Source of the DNA: Cupriavidus oxalaticus
Lineage (GTDB): Bacteria; Pseudomonadota; Gammaproteobacteria; Burkholderiales; Burkholderiaceae
DNA length: 64,000 bases
Assembly (NCBI RefSeq): GCF_016894385.1
Contig: NZ_CP069812.1
Span: 558,001-622,000, forward strand
Direction: 5' to 3'
Part shown: positions 1-9,384 of the stretch, in pieces
Numbering within the stretch: position 1 is the first letter of the stretch
Layout of the letters: every line of letters starts with the position of its first letter
Notes under the pieces: generated by a model
The model's database searches: none
Told to the model about the DNA's origin: nothing
Seen by the model: the letters and a program-made list of their open reading frames with translations, nothing else
Position numbers and translations under genes: made by a program

Positions 1-1154
1 CCGCCTGCCAGCTCGGCAATGAAGAACGCGTCGGCCTGGACTACCAGGACCTGCCGCGCGACGTCGGCCCGGGCGACCTGCTGCTGCTCAACGACGGCCT
101 GATCGTGCTGGTGGTGGACCGCGTGCTGGGTACCGAGATCTTCACCACCGTGCGCATCGGCGGAGAGCTGTCCAACAACAAGGGCATCAACCGCCAGGGC
201 GGCGGCCTGTCGGCGCCGGCGCTGACGGCCAAGGACATGGACGATATCAAGACCGCCATGGCCCTGGGCGCGGACTATGTCGCGGTCAGCTTCCCGAAGA
301 ACGCCACCGACATGGAAATGGCGCGCCAGCTGGCCGCCGTGGCCGGACAGCCGCACGGCCACAAGGCCCGCATGATCGCCAAGATCGAGCGCGCCGAGGC
401 CATTCATCCGGGCGTGCTGGAAGAAATCCTGCAGGCGTCCGACGGCATCATGGTGGCGCGCGGCGACCTCGCCGTGGAAGTCGGCAACGCCGCCGTGCCC
501 GCGCTGCAGAAGCGCATGATCCGGCTGGCGCGCGAAGCCAACAAGCTCACCATCACCGCGACGCAGATGATGGAAAGCATGATCGTCAACCCGGTGCCGA
601 CGCGCGCCGAGGTGTCGGACGTGGCCAACGCCGTGCTGGACGGCACCGACGCGGTGATGCTGTCGGCCGAGACCGCCGCCGGGCGCTACCCGGTCGAGAC
701 CGTCGAGGCCATGGCCGCGGTCTGCATCGAGGCCGAGAAGTCCGAGGTGGTGCAGCTCGACACCGACTTCCTGAACCAGACCTTCTCGCGCATCGACCAG
801 TCGGTGGCGATGGGTGCGCTGTTCACGGCCTATCATTTGCAGGTGAAGGCGATTGCCGCGCTGACCGATTCCGGCGCCACCGCGCTGTGGATGAGCCGTC
901 ACCGCATCCATGTACCGATCTACGCCATGACGCCCAACCTGGCCTCGCAGCGCAAGATGCAGCTGTACCGCAACGTGGTGCCGCTGCCGCTGCAATCCAG
1001 CGCCGACCGCGACACCGCGCTGGAGCAGGCCGAAGAGCTGCTGCTGGCGCAGGGCGTGGTGCAGCGCGGCGACTTCATCGTGCTGACCATCGGCGAACCG
1101 ATGGGGCAGCCGGGCGGTACCAACACCCTGAAGATCGTCAGGGTGGGGCATTGA
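1..1154 (+). CDS. pyk: Pyruvate kinase, 3' part (5' end outside window)
   Basis: Catalyses phosphoenolpyruvate + ADP to pyruvate + ATP, the last step of glycolysis, in the cytosol. The open frame is already running at position 3 with no stop upstream, so the gene is cut by the window edge. The visible part starts within the B domain region and carries the family stretch GINRQGG, the catalytic Lys in KIERAEAI, the Mg-site segment MVARGDLAVE, and the signature TATQMMESM followed by a C-terminal regulatory domain. About 384 residues are visible of a usual 470-480. The aldolase gene follows 50 bp downstream on the same strand, so the two glycolytic enzymes probably share a transcript. Confidence 0.97.
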   Translation, partial: ACQLGNEERVGLDYQDLPRDVGPGDLLLLNDGLIVLVVDRVLGTEIFTTVRIGGELSNNKGINRQGGGLSAPALTAKDMDDIKTAMALGADYVAVSFPKNATDMEMARQLAAVAGQPHGHKARMIAKIERAEAIHPGVLEEILQASDGIMVARGDLAVEVGNAAVPALQKRMIRLAREANKLTITATQMMESMIVNPVPTRAEVSDVANAVLDGTDAVMLSAETAAGRYPVETVEAMAAVCIEAEKSEVVQLDTDFLNQTFSRIDQSVAMGALFTAYHLQVKAIAALTDSGATALWMSRHRIHVPIYAMTPNLASQRKMQLYRNVVPLPLQSSADRDTALEQAEELLLAQGVVQRGDFIVLTIGEPMGQPGGTNTLKIVRVGH

Positions 1155-1204
1155 GCGCCGACAGAAGAATACAGAGACACCCCATTTTTATTTAGGAGTT
1201 AGAC

Positions 1205-2269
1205 ATGCCACTCGTTTCGATGCGCCAGCTGCTGGACCACGCAGCCGAGAACAGCTACGGCCTGCCGGCCTTCAACGTGAACAACCTCGAGCAGGTGCAG
1301 GCCATCATGCAGGCGGCCGACGAGGTCAACGCTCCGGTGATCATGCAAGCCTCGGCCGGCGCCCGCAAATACGCCGGCGAGCATTTCCTGCGCCACCTGA
1401 TCGAAGCCGCGGTCGAAGCGTACCCGCACATCCCCGTGGTGATGCACCAGGACCACGGCCAGTCGCCGGCGATCTGCCAGGGCGCGATCGACCTGGGCTT
1501 TTCGTCGGTGATGATGGACGGCTCGCTGCGCGAAGACGGCAAGACCCCGGCCGAATACGACTACAACATCGACGTCACCCGCAAGGTGGTGGAACTGGCC
1601 CACGCCGTCGGCGTGACCGTGGAAGGCGAACTGGGCTGCCTGGGTTCGCTGGAAACCGGTGAAGCCGGCGAAGAAGACGGCATCGGCGCCGAAGGCGTGC
1701 TGGACCACTCCATGCTGCTGACCGACCCCGAGCAGGCCGCCGACTTCGTCAAGGCCACCCAGCTGGACGCGCTGGCCATTGCCATCGGCACCTCGCACGG
1801 CGCGTACAAGTTCACCCGCAAGCCTACCGGCGATATCCTGGCGATCAGCCGCATCAAGGAAATCCACGCCCGCATCCCCAACACCCACCTGGTGATGCAC
1901 GGCTCGTCATCGGTTCCGCAAGAACTGCTGGAAGAAATCCGCAAGTTCGGCGGCGACATGAAGGAAACCTACGGCGTGCCAGTCGAGGAAATCCAGGAAG
2001 CCATCAAGTACGGCGTGCGCAAGATCAACATCGATACCGACATCCGCCTGGCCATGACCGGCGCGATCCGTCGCTTCTTTGTCGAGAACCCGAGCAAGTT
2101 CGACCCGCGCGAATACCTGAAGCCGGCCCGCGAAGCCGCCAAGCAGGTGTGCAAGGCGCGCTACCTCGCCTTCGGCTGCGAAGGCCAGGCCGGCAAGATC
2201 AAGCCGGTCACGCTGGTCGACGTCGCGCAGCAGTACAAGTCGGGCAAGCTTGCCCAGGTTGTGCAGTAA
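1205..2269 (+). CDS. fba: Class II fructose-1,6-bisphosphate aldolase
   Basis: Zinc-dependent aldolase interconverting fructose-1,6-bisphosphate with dihydroxyacetone phosphate and glyceraldehyde-3-phosphate (glycolysis, gluconeogenesis and, in autotrophs, the Calvin cycle). The 354-residue protein has the class II landmarks: zinc-binding His in [11 protein letters not shown], Glu in VEGELGCLG, a second zinc-ligand region around ISHGAYK-like GTSHGAYK, and [10 protein letters not shown]. The start follows a TTTAGGAGTTAG ribosome-binding site. It lies directly behind pyk. Cupriavidus carries paralogues called cbbA in its Calvin-cycle operons; the neighbours here suggest this is the general chromosomal copy, which is an inference. 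Confidence 0.97.
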   Translation: MPLVSMRQLLDHAAENSYGLPAFNVNNLEQVQAIMQAADEVNAPVIMQASAGARKYAGEHFLRHLIEAAVEAYPHIPVVMHQDHGQSPAICQGAIDLGFSSVMMDGSLREDGKTPAEYDYNIDVTRKVVELAHAVGVTVEGELGCLGSLETGEAGEEDGIGAEGVLDHSMLLTDPEQAADFVKATQLDALAIAIGTSHGAYKFTRKPTGDILAISRIKEIHARIPNTHLVMHGSSSVPQELLEEIRKFGGDMKETYGVPVEEIQEAIKYGVRKINIDTDIRLAMTGAIRRFFVENPSKFDPREYLKPAREAAKQVCKARYLAFGCEGQAGKIKPVTLVDVAQQYKSGKLAQVVQ

Positions 2270-2277
2270 GTTTTAAT

Positions 2278-2371
2278 CGTCGTTCCCGCGTAGGCGGGAA
2301 CCCAGCGTCTTTAACGCGGCGCTGACCAAAGGCAAAAGTCACTGGGTCCCCGCCTCCGCGGGGACGACGCA
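2278..2371. repeat. Paired REP-like palindromic element (family 1, copy 1)
   Basis: Two palindromes face each other in the fba-purC gap. The first has arms GTTCCCGC (2282-2289) and GCGGGAAC (2294-2301); the second has GTCCCCGC (2346-2353) and GCGGGGAC (2358-2365). They are joined by CCAGCGTC and AGTCACTGGG motifs. The same arrangement recurs at 51877-51945. This fits a bacterial REP/BIME-type repeat that could also act as an mRNA 3' stabiliser. Confidence 0.75.
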
Positions 2372-2432
2372 TTTTTAAGCGTCGGTGTTTTTTGCAGACG
2401 CTGTGCTTTACCTCCGCTCGATCGGAACCATC

Positions 2433-3341
2433 ATGTCCAACGCTCTCTACCAGTCCTCCATCAACTCGCTGCCGCTGCTGGGCCACGGCAAGGTGCGCGA
2501 CAACTACGCCGTCGGCAATGACAAGCTGCTGATCGTCACCACCGACCGCCTGTCGGCGTTCGACGTCATCATGGGCGAGCCGATCCCCGACAAGGGCCGC
2601 GTGCTGAACCAGATGGCCGATTTCTGGTTCAGGAAGCTGGCGCATATCGTGCCGAACCATGAGACCGGCATCGCGCCCGAGACCGTGGTTGCGCCCGACG
2701 AAGTGGAGCAGGTCAAGGGCCGCGCCGTGGTGGTCAAGCGCCTGAAGCCGATCCTGGTCGAGGCCGTGGTGCGCGGCTACCTCGCCGGCAGCGGCTGGAA
2801 GGACTACCAGGCCACCGGCAAGGTCTGCGGCATCGAACTGCCCGCCGGCCTGCAGAATGCGCAGAAGCTGCCCGAGCCGATCTTCACCCCCGCGGCCAAG
2901 GCCGAGATGGGCGAGCACGACGAGAACATCTCGTTCGCCGAGGTCGAAGCCCGCATCGGCATCGCGCTGGCGCGCCAGATGCGCGAGATCTCGATCCGCC
3001 TGTACAAGGAAGCGGCCGAGTTCGCCGCCACGCGCGGCATCATCATCGCCGACACCAAGTTCGAGTTCGGCCTGGACGACAACGGCGTGCTGACGCTGAT
3101 GGACGAGGTGCTGACCGCCGACTCGTCGCGCTTCTGGCCGGCCGATTCGTACCAGGTCGGCACCAACCCGCCGTCGTTCGACAAGCAGTTCGTGCGCGAC
3201 TGGCTGGAAGCCGTGCGCATCGACGGCAAGCCGTGGCCCAAGACCGCGCCAGCGCCGCAACTGCCGGAAGACGTGATCGAGAAGACCGCGGCGAAGTATC
3301 GTGAGGCGCTGACGCGGCTGACGGGTGAAGCGCTGAAGTAA
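2433..3341 (+). CDS. purC: Phosphoribosylaminoimidazole-succinocarboxamide synthase (SAICAR synthetase)
   Basis: Joins CAIR with L-aspartate using ATP to give SAICAR in de novo purine synthesis. The 302-residue protein matches the family in length and starts [25 protein letters not shown], which contains the GKVRDNY nucleotide-binding segment. [10 protein letters not shown] and the signature-like [19 protein letters not shown] are present further on. I chose the ATG at 2433 because the family begins there; a longer frame upstream (from 2385) runs through non-coding repeat-flanking DNA. It heads a purC-purE-purK run. Confidence 0.96.
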   Translation: MSNALYQSSINSLPLLGHGKVRDNYAVGNDKLLIVTTDRLSAFDVIMGEPIPDKGRVLNQMADFWFRKLAHIVPNHETGIAPETVVAPDEVEQVKGRAVVVKRLKPILVEAVVRGYLAGSGWKDYQATGKVCGIELPAGLQNAQKLPEPIFTPAAKAEMGEHDENISFAEVEARIGIALARQMREISIRLYKEAAEFAATRGIIIADTKFEFGLDDNGVLTLMDEVLTADSSRFWPADSYQVGTNPPSFDKQFVRDWLEAVRIDGKPWPKTAPAPQLPEDVIEKTAAKYREALTRLTGEALK

Positions 3342-3373
3342 TTTCGTTGCCACCGGCTTTTCAGAAGCCAATG

Positions 3374-3491
3374 GTGTTCCCCTCTCCCCGCATGGCGAGA
3401 GGGTAGGGTGAGGGGTGGTTTAGCAAGGCACCACGCATCGAGAAGCGCATGGCCCTCACCCCCGGCCCCTCTCCCGCAAGCGGGAGAGGGG
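3374..3491. repeat. Intergenic CTCTCCC-type inverted repeat (family 2, copy 1)
   Basis: The purC-purE gap is filled by a repeat with outer segments rich in CCCCTCTCCC / GGGAGAGGGG and an inner conserved block GGTGAGGGGTGGTTTAGCAAGGCACCAC read in pieces. A second full copy lies between xseA and sodB (58941-59094) and a single hairpin of the same type follows the histidine kinase (25999-26039). The hairpin CTCTCCCGCaaGCGGGAGAG (3470-3489) is strong. Likely a chromosomal interspersed repeat. Confidence 0.7.
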
Positions 3492-3513
3492 AGCAAACAA
3501 GCAAGGATCAAAC

Positions 3514-4011
3514 GTGAGCAAGCAAGACAAGCCGCTGGTCGGCGTCGTGATGGGCAGCAGTTCCGACTGGGACGTGATGCAGCACGCGGTGGCCATGCTG
3601 AAGGATTTCGGCGTGCCGTTCGAAGCCCAGGTGGTGTCCGCCCACCGCATGGCCGACGACATGTTCCGCTATGCCGAGAGCGCGCGCAGCCGCGGCATCC
3701 GCGCCATCATCGCGGGCGCCGGCGGTGCCGCGCACCTGCCGGGCATGATCGCCGCCAAGACCATCGTGCCGGTGTTCGGCGTGCCCGTGCCGTCGAAGTA
3801 CCTGCGCGGCGAGGATTCGCTGCTGTCGATCGTGCAGATGCCCAAGGGCGTGCCGGTCGCCACCTTCGCCATCGGCGAGGCCGGCGCCGCCAATGCCGCG
3901 CTGCATGCCATCGCCACGCTGGCCACCACCGATGACACGCTGGCCGCCGCGCTGGAAGCCTTCCGCGCGAAGCAGACCGAAGCGGCGCGCGCCATGACTT
4001 TGCCGCTGTAA
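3514..4011 (+). CDS. purE: 5-(carboxyamino)imidazole ribonucleotide mutase, class I PurE
   Basis: Converts N5-CAIR to CAIR in purine synthesis. The 165-residue protein has the PurE landmarks: [12 protein letters not shown] near residue 10 (substrate loop), [10 protein letters not shown], the glycine-rich [14 protein letters not shown] and [22 protein letters not shown]. It starts with GTG after an AAGGATCAAAC ribosome-binding site. The partner ATPase PurK follows 55 bp downstream, which makes this the bacterial class I route. The stop codon sits inside a 14-bp tandem repeat. Confidence 0.97.
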   Translation: MSKQDKPLVGVVMGSSSDWDVMQHAVAMLKDFGVPFEAQVVSAHRMADDMFRYAESARSRGIRAIIAGAGGAAHLPGMIAAKTIVPVFGVPVPSKYLRGEDSLLSIVQMPKGVPVATFAIGEAGAANAALHAIATLATTDDTLAAALEAFRAKQTEAARAMTLPL

Positions 4012-4044
4012 TGCTGCCGCTGTAATGCTGCCGCTGTAATTCTC
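4003..4044 (+). repeat. 14-bp tandem repeat spanning the purE stop codon
   Basis: CCGCTGTAATGCTG occurs twice in a row (4003-4016, 4017-4030) and a third partial copy, CCGCTGTAATTCTC, follows. Each copy carries a TAA. The last purE codons and its stop have been duplicated into the spacer. Confidence 0.9.
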
Positions 4045-4066
4045 CGGACCCACACGGAACCGAGCA

Positions 4067-5311
4067 ATGCCGACCGATATCCATCCCTACCTCTCCGAAG
4101 CCCACACGCCGGAATCGCGCGCCGAGTTCGGCGTCGACCGTCCCGACGCGCCCATCCTGCCCGGCGCGTGGCTGGGCATGCTGGGCGGCGGCCAGCTCGG
4201 CCGCATGTTCACGCATGCGGCGCAGGCGATGGGCTATCGCGTGTGCGTGCTCGATCCCGACCAGGACAGCCCGGCGGGCGCGGTGGCCGACAGGCATATC
4301 TGCGCCCAGTACACCGACGAGGCCGCGCTGGCCGAGATGGCCAAGCTGTGCCCGGCGGTGAGCACCGAGTTCGAGAACGTGCCGTCGCTGTCGCTGGACC
4401 GGCTCGAGCAACTGGGTTCGTTTGTCGCGCCGCGCGGCTACTGCGTGTCGATCGCGCAGAACCGCATCGGCGAGAAGAAGTTCTTCGCCGCCTGCGCCGA
4501 GCGCACCGGTGTGCCCACGGCCCCGCACTGGGTGATCCAGCACGACGCCGACGTCGACCAGCTGCCCGACCACGTATTGCCCGGCATCCTCAAGACCGCG
4601 CGCATGGGCTACGACGGCAAGGGCCAGGCCCGCGTGAAGACGCGCGACGACGTGCGCGCCGCGTGGAAGGCGATGCAGCACGTGCCGTGCGTGCTGGAGC
4701 AGATGCTGCCGCTGGCCTATGAAGTCTCGGTACTGGCCGCGCGTGCCGCGGACGGTTCCACCGCGACCTGGCCGCTGGCCGAGAACGTGCACCGCGACGG
4801 CATCCTGTTCTCGACGGAAATGCCGTCGGCCAGCGTCTCGCCGGAGATCGCCGACCGCGCCCGCGCCGCCGCCGCCGCCATCGCCACGGAAATGGGCTAT
4901 GTCGGCGTGCTGTGCATCGAGTTCTTCGTGCTGACCGACGGTTCGCTGGTCGCCAACGAAATGGCGCCGCGCCCGCACAACTCGGGCCATATCACCATGG
5001 ATGCCTGCGAGACCAGCCAGTTCGAGCAGCAGGTGCGCGCCATGGCCCGCCTGCCGCTGGGCAGCACGCGCCAGCATTCGGCCGGCAAGATGCTGAACCT
5101 GCTGGGCGATGTGTGGTTCGAGTTCGGGCTGGAGCGCACGCCCGCCTGGGACGAGGTGGTGGCGCAGCCGGGCGCCAAGCTGCACCTGTATGGCAAGAAC
5201 GATGCGCGCCCGTCGCGCAAGATGGGGCACGTCAACTGCATCGGCGAACATGCCGAGGCTGCCGACGCTGCCTTTGCCGCCGCCGCGGCGGCACTGCATA
5301 TCCCGCTCTGA
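4067..5311 (+). CDS. purK: N5-carboxyaminoimidazole ribonucleotide synthase
   Basis: ATP- and bicarbonate-dependent carboxylation of AIR to N5-CAIR, the substrate for PurE just upstream. The 414-residue protein is an ATP-grasp enzyme. After an N-terminal extension of about 25 residues comes [22 protein letters not shown], read as a dinucleotide-like biotin-carboxylase N domain. Then come [12 protein letters not shown] (ATP-binding loop), [14 protein letters not shown] and the active-site segment [12 protein letters not shown]. The start follows GGAACCGAGCA. The next gene starts 13 bp after the stop. Confidence 0.96.
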   Translation: MPTDIHPYLSEAHTPESRAEFGVDRPDAPILPGAWLGMLGGGQLGRMFTHAAQAMGYRVCVLDPDQDSPAGAVADRHICAQYTDEAALAEMAKLCPAVSTEFENVPSLSLDRLEQLGSFVAPRGYCVSIAQNRIGEKKFFAACAERTGVPTAPHWVIQHDADVDQLPDHVLPGILKTARMGYDGKGQARVKTRDDVRAAWKAMQHVPCVLEQMLPLAYEVSVLAARAADGSTATWPLAENVHRDGILFSTEMPSASVSPEIADRARAAAAAIATEMGYVGVLCIEFFVLTDGSLVANEMAPRPHNSGHITMDACETSQFEQQVRAMARLPLGSTRQHSAGKMLNLLGDVWFEFGLERTPAWDEVVAQPGAKLHLYGKNDARPSRKMGHVNCIGEHAEAADAAFAAAAAALHIPL

Positions 5312-5324
5312 CGCAAGGAACACG

Positions 5325-6314
5325 ATGTCGCCGCGCACGCCCACGGCCGCTGAACTCGATGAAGCCGTCCGCCTGCTCGAGGCGGGGCAACTGGTCGCTT
5401 TTCCGACGGAGACGGTCTACGGCCTTGGCGCCGACGCCGAGAATCCCGAGGCGGTCGGCCGCATCTTCGCGCTGAAGGGGCGGCCGTCCAACCACCCCGT
5501 GATCGTGCATGTGGTCGACGGCGCGGATATCGGCTACTGGACCGACGAGGTCCCGGAGGCCGCGCAGAAGCTGATCGATGCATTCTGGCCAGGGCCGCTG
5601 ACGCTGATCCTGAAGCGCGCTTCGCATATCGATGCCGCGGTGGCAGGCGGGCAGGACAGCATCGGCTTGCGCTGCCCGTCGCATCCGGTGGCGCAGGCGC
5701 TGCTGGCGCGCTTCAAGCGCGGTCGCGGCGGGATTGCGGCGCCTTCGGCGAACAAGTTCGGGCAGGTCAGCCCGACTACCGCGCAGCATGTGCGGGATGA
5801 ATTTGGCGATGCGGTTTATGTGCTGGAAGGTGATGGGGTCGAGGTCGGGATTGAATCGACCATCGTCGACCTGTCGCGCCTGGACGCCGGCGTCGGGCCG
5901 GTCTTGTTGCGTCCCGGTGCCGTCACGGTCGGGATGCTGGCCCAGGTACTGGGCGAAGCGCCGCTGCCCCCCGATGCCGCCGCGCCGCGCGCGTCAGGCA
6001 CGCTGAAGGCCCATTACGCGCCGCACACGCCCTTGTTGCTGGCGGATGCGCAGGCGGCTGCCGCGCGGCTTGTCGCGCTTCCCGGCGATGCGCGCGTGGC
6101 GTGGGTAGGACGCGCGCCATTGGCGGACCAGCGCTGCACCTGGGTGCAGGCGCCGGGGGATGCCGCTGCATATGCGCAGGAGCTATACCGGCTGTTGCGC
6201 AAGCTCGACAAGCAGGGCTATTCGCAGCTGGTGTTCGAGACGTTGCCTGAAGGGCAGGATTGGGCCGGGGTGCGGGATCGGCTGGAGCGGGCGGCTGCGG
6301 CGTTCGGGGGCTGA
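5325..6314 (+). CDS. L-threonylcarbamoyladenylate synthase, Sua5 type
   Basis: Makes threonylcarbamoyl-AMP from threonine, bicarbonate and ATP, the first step of t6A modification of tRNAs decoding ANN codons. The 329-residue protein has an N-terminal YrdC domain (residues about 10-200; PTETVYGLGADA, KGRPSNHPVIVHV, SANKFGQVSPT) followed by a C-terminal Sua5 domain. It is therefore the long Sua5 form, not the short TsaC. I chose the ATG at 5325, preceded by AAGGAA, because the open frame extends back into purK without conservation. The second t6A gene of this window, tsaE, is at 46536. Confidence 0.93.
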   Translation: MSPRTPTAAELDEAVRLLEAGQLVAFPTETVYGLGADAENPEAVGRIFALKGRPSNHPVIVHVVDGADIGYWTDEVPEAAQKLIDAFWPGPLTLILKRASHIDAAVAGGQDSIGLRCPSHPVAQALLARFKRGRGGIAAPSANKFGQVSPTTAQHVRDEFGDAVYVLEGDGVEVGIESTIVDLSRLDAGVGPVLLRPGAVTVGMLAQVLGEAPLPPDAAAPRASGTLKAHYAPHTPLLLADAQAAAARLVALPGDARVAWVGRAPLADQRCTWVQAPGDAAAYAQELYRLLRKLDKQGYSQLVFETLPEGQDWAGVRDRLERAAAAFGG

Positions 6315-6367
6315 AGCAGGACAAGGCGGGCGCTTCCAGGCGCACCAGCCCTTACTCGCACCAGCCC

Positions 6368-6691
6368 TTACCCCAATAACCGCAACGCCGTATAAACCGC
6401 CATCCCCACCGCAATCATCCCCACCATCCGCCGCGTCAGCAGGTAGAACGCAGTGGCCACCACCCCCGCCATCAGCTTGTAGTTCGACAGGGCCGCGGTG
6501 AAATGCCCCTGCCACGTCATCAGGTCCGGCAGGATGATCGCCGCCAGCGCAGCCGCGGGCGCATAACGCAGTGCCCGCTGGATGCGGTCAGGCACCGAGA
6601 CGTGCTCGCCGGCCATCAGGAACAACGCGCGCGTAATCACCGTGACCACGGCCATGCCCACCAGCGCGATCCAGATCTCGACATGGCTCAT
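6368..6691 (-). CDS. azlD: AzlD family branched-chain amino acid exporter, small subunit
   Basis: Small hydrophobic protein of 107 residues with three to four predicted membrane spans (WIALVGMAVVTVITRALFL, AAALAAIILPDL, MIAVGMAVYTALRL). It matches the AzlD family, which works with AzlC to export branched-chain amino acids and analogues such as azaleucine. Its start overlaps the azlC stop by 4 bp (6688-6691), so the two are co-translated. No regulator is adjacent. Confidence 0.9.
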   Translation of the reverse strand: MSHVEIWIALVGMAVVTVITRALFLMAGEHVSVPDRIQRALRYAPAAALAAIILPDLMTWQGHFTAALSNYKLMAGVVATAFYLLTRRMVGMIAVGMAVYTALRLLG

Positions 6692-7503
6692 GCCCGGTCT
6701 CCCGGCGGCGCATCGGCCGCATTGCCGATCGGCGCAGACTTGCGCCGACGGATACCCCGCAGTGCAGCGCGCGCCGCCAGCTCATCGCTCGCCATGCCCG
6801 CAGCGATCGCGCCCACCACCGCCACCACCAGCCCGAGCCGGTACGGCAGGTCAAAGCACAACAACGCCAACACTGCCGAAATCACCACGGCCATCAGCGT
6901 CGAGCGCGAATTGATGGTGGCGATCATCACCGGGATCAGCGCCATCGTGCCCGCCAGTCCCAGCCCCCAGCTGTCCGGAAACAGGCTCGCCAGCACGATG
7001 CCGAGGATCGACGACACCTGCCACATCGCAAAGTTGATCAGCGCCATGCCCCAGAAGTAGCCTTCCTTGCCGGGCTCGTAGCCCGGCGTCGAATACTTCT
7101 GCATGAAGTAGACGAAATGCAGGTCGCCGTTGAAGAACCCCAGCACCGTGCGCCGCGCCAGCGTCAGGTAGCTGAAGTGGGGCTGCATGGCGGCGCTGAA
7201 GATGACGAAGCGCAGGTTGACCATGGCGGCGGTCAGCCAGATGGTCCACAGCGGCAGCCCGGCGGCGAACAGCGGCAGCACCGCCAGCTGCGCCGAGCCG
7301 GCATAGACCAGCAGCGACATGCCGATGGCTTCGGGCACGGTCAGCACCGATTTGCTCATCGCCACGCCGGTCACCAGCCCCCACGAAAACACCGCGGGAA
7401 GGGATGGGGCAAAGCGGCGCACGCCGGCCATGAAGCCGTCGCGTTCGGCGGGTGCGAAGCGATGCCAGAAGCGCAACCACACCGAGGGTCGTCGGAAAGT
7501 CAT
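6688..7503 (-). CDS. azlC: AzlC family branched-chain amino acid exporter, large subunit
   Basis: Inner-membrane protein of 271 residues. The family motif region ERDGFMAGVRRFAPSLPAVFSWG at the start is followed by membrane segments including SVLTVPEAIGMSLLVYAGSAQLA. AzlC and AzlD together form an LIV-E type exporter. The gene precedes azlD with an overlapping ATGA-type junction. About 190 bp separate its start from the stop of the PBP4 gene, enough for its own promoter, although I found no convincing hexamers. Confidence 0.92.
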   Translation of the reverse strand: MTFRRPSVWLRFWHRFAPAERDGFMAGVRRFAPSLPAVFSWGLVTGVAMSKSVLTVPEAIGMSLLVYAGSAQLAVLPLFAAGLPLWTIWLTAAMVNLRFVIFSAAMQPHFSYLTLARRTVLGFFNGDLHFVYFMQKYSTPGYEPGKEGYFWGMALINFAMWQVSSILGIVLASLFPDSWGLGLAGTMALIPVMIATINSRSTLMAVVISAVLALLCFDLPYRLGLVVAVVGAIAAGMASDELAARAALRGIRRRKSAPIGNAADAPPGDRA

Positions 7504-7696
7504 GTCAGAGGAAGGGGGCGATGCAGGCCCGGGGCCGGGGGCCGGCCCGGAAAGCTGCCGCCGCAGAACGCGGCCGGCACCCTGGCATTATAGGGTCGGA
7601 ACGCGCCCTGGTAAGCGGGCGCTTAACAAAATGGCGCGCCGGCGTTGGCGGCAGGCCACGCCGGGTGGCCCGGCGGGCGCAATCGTGCGCGCAATC

Positions 7697-9340
7697 TCAG
7701 GGCGCGCCGCGATACACCCATTGCATCAGCGCGTCGTGCGCCCCCCGCGCCTGCGCGGCGTTGGGGTGGTTGATCATGCTCACCAGCACGTAGCGGCTGC
7801 CGTCTTCCGCGTCGACATAGCCGGCCAGCGCGCGCACGTCGGCCAGCGTGCCGGTCTTGAGGTAGCCGCTGCCGGCCGCATTGGCGCCGGTCAGCCGGTT
7901 GCGCAGCGTGCCGTCGACGCCCAGCACCGGCAGCGAATCGACCAGGGCCGGGCCCACGTTGCTGGCCGCGGCCTGCTGCAGCAGGCGCGCCATGTCGTAG
8001 GCGCTGATGCGTTCCTCGCGCGACAGGCCGGAGCCGTTGTCCAGCACCAGCCCGGGCATGTCCAGCCCCTGCTTCGCGAGCCAGCGCCGCACCACGCGGA
8101 TCGAGCGCTCGGGGCTGGCCGGGCCGCCGCGGTCCAGCTCGGCGCCGATGGTCAGGAACAGCTGGCGCGCCATCACGTTGTTGGAGAACTTGTTGATGTC
8201 GCGCACGATGTCGGACAGCGGCAGGCCATAGTGGCGCGCCAGCAGCACCGCGCCGCGCGGCACCTTGCCGCTGCGCAAAGCCGGCAGGTGGGTAAAGCGC
8301 CCGCCTGCGCGCTGCCATTCGGCGACAAAGCCGCCCCAGGTGAATTCCGCGTGCGACAGCGTGGCGATATTGAGCACGTGCTCGCCGCAGTCGCTCGAAT
8401 AGTCGCCGGCGAACGATGCCAGCACGGTGCCGTCGGACTGCGGCTGCACGCTGGGGGTGGCACGGCTCTGCCAGTCGCCGCAGCGGCCGTTGGTCAGCGC
8501 CAGCTGGTTGTCGAGCCTGAGTTGCGCCAGTTCCGGCGTGACGCTGACCGCCACCGTCTGCGTGACGGGATCCGGCGTCAGCGTGAACGACAGGGTCTTG
8601 AAGGCATAGAGCAGGGCATCGGGGCCGACGTTGTAGGCGCGCTGCGCTTCGCCGTCGATGGTGCCGTTGCCGTCCAGGCCATCGGCAAAGTAGCTGCGGT
8701 CCAGCACCAGGTCGCCGTTGATGGCGGTGGCCCCCCCGGCGCGGGCGCTGGCGACCAGCTTGGCCATTTCCTCCGGCACCAGCTTGGGATCGCCGCGGCC
8801 GCGCAGGTAGACATTGCCGTTGACGGTGCCGTCGAAGCCGGGCTGCGCGTCGGCGTAGAGCGAGGTCTGCCAGCGGTATTCGGGCCCCAGCAGCTGCAGG
8901 CCGGCGAAGGTCGTGACCAGCTTCATGGTCGAGGCCGGATTCATCGGCTGCTGCGCGTTCCAGCTGGCGCGCGCGCTGGGTGCGCCCAGCTTGACCACGT
9001 AGAAGCTCGTAGCCGAAGCCGGCACGCCGGCGCGGCGCAGGGCCGCGGCCACCTGCGCCGGCACGCCGGCCTGCATCAGGCCAGCATCGGCGGAAGGCGT
9101 GGCTCTTGCCGTCTTGCCGGCAATCTGGTCTTTCTGTGCCTTCGCGCTTTTCTGGACCTTCTGGGCCTTCTGGACCTTCTGGGATTTTTGTACCTTGGCC
9201 GGCGCCTTGGCCAGCGCCGGCGCGATGACAGGCCCGCCGGCCATCAACAAGGCGGCGGCAAGAAGAGGCGACAGGCGGCGCAGCAGCGCGCCAGGGCGCG
9301 ATGCGGTTCGCGTGGCGGTTGTTCTTGGCATGGCGGCCAT
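7697..9340 (-). CDS. dacB: D-alanyl-D-alanine carboxypeptidase/endopeptidase, PBP4 (class C)
   Basis: Periplasmic penicillin-binding protein that trims peptidoglycan stem peptides and cross-links. All three serine-peptidase motifs are visible: STMK in MNPASTMKLVTT, SNN in NKFSNNVMARQLF, and KTG in YLKTGTLADVR. The large insert between the first two motifs is typical of PBP4. The signal peptide (LLRRLSPLLAAALLMAGG...APALA) is followed by an unusual Lys/Gln/Ala-rich stretch, KVQKSQKVQKAQKVQKSAKAQ. The start is uncertain: TTG at 9355, ATG at 9340 and ATG at 9331 are all possible and none has a strong ribosome-binding site. I gave 9340. Confidence 0.93.
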   Translation of the reverse strand: MAAMPRTTATRTASRPGALLRRLSPLLAAALLMAGGPVIAPALAKAPAKVQKSQKVQKAQKVQKSAKAQKDQIAGKTARATPSADAGLMQAGVPAQVAAALRRAGVPASATSFYVVKLGAPSARASWNAQQPMNPASTMKLVTTFAGLQLLGPEYRWQTSLYADAQPGFDGTVNGNVYLRGRGDPKLVPEEMAKLVASARAGGATAINGDLVLDRSYFADGLDGNGTIDGEAQRAYNVGPDALLYAFKTLSFTLTPDPVTQTVAVSVTPELAQLRLDNQLALTNGRCGDWQSRATPSVQPQSDGTVLASFAGDYSSDCGEHVLNIATLSHAEFTWGGFVAEWQRAGGRFTHLPALRSGKVPRGAVLLARHYGLPLSDIVRDINKFSNNVMARQLFLTIGAELDRGGPASPERSIRVVRRWLAKQGLDMPGLVLDNGSGLSREERISAYDMARLLQQAAASNVGPALVDSLPVLGVDGTLRNRLTGANAAGSGYLKTGTLADVRALAGYVDAEDGSRYVLVSMINHPNAAQARGAHDALMQWVYRGAP

Positions 9341-9384
9341 GTTAACGCATGGCAAGCGCCTGCCGGATGACAGCGGGCTGGCGC

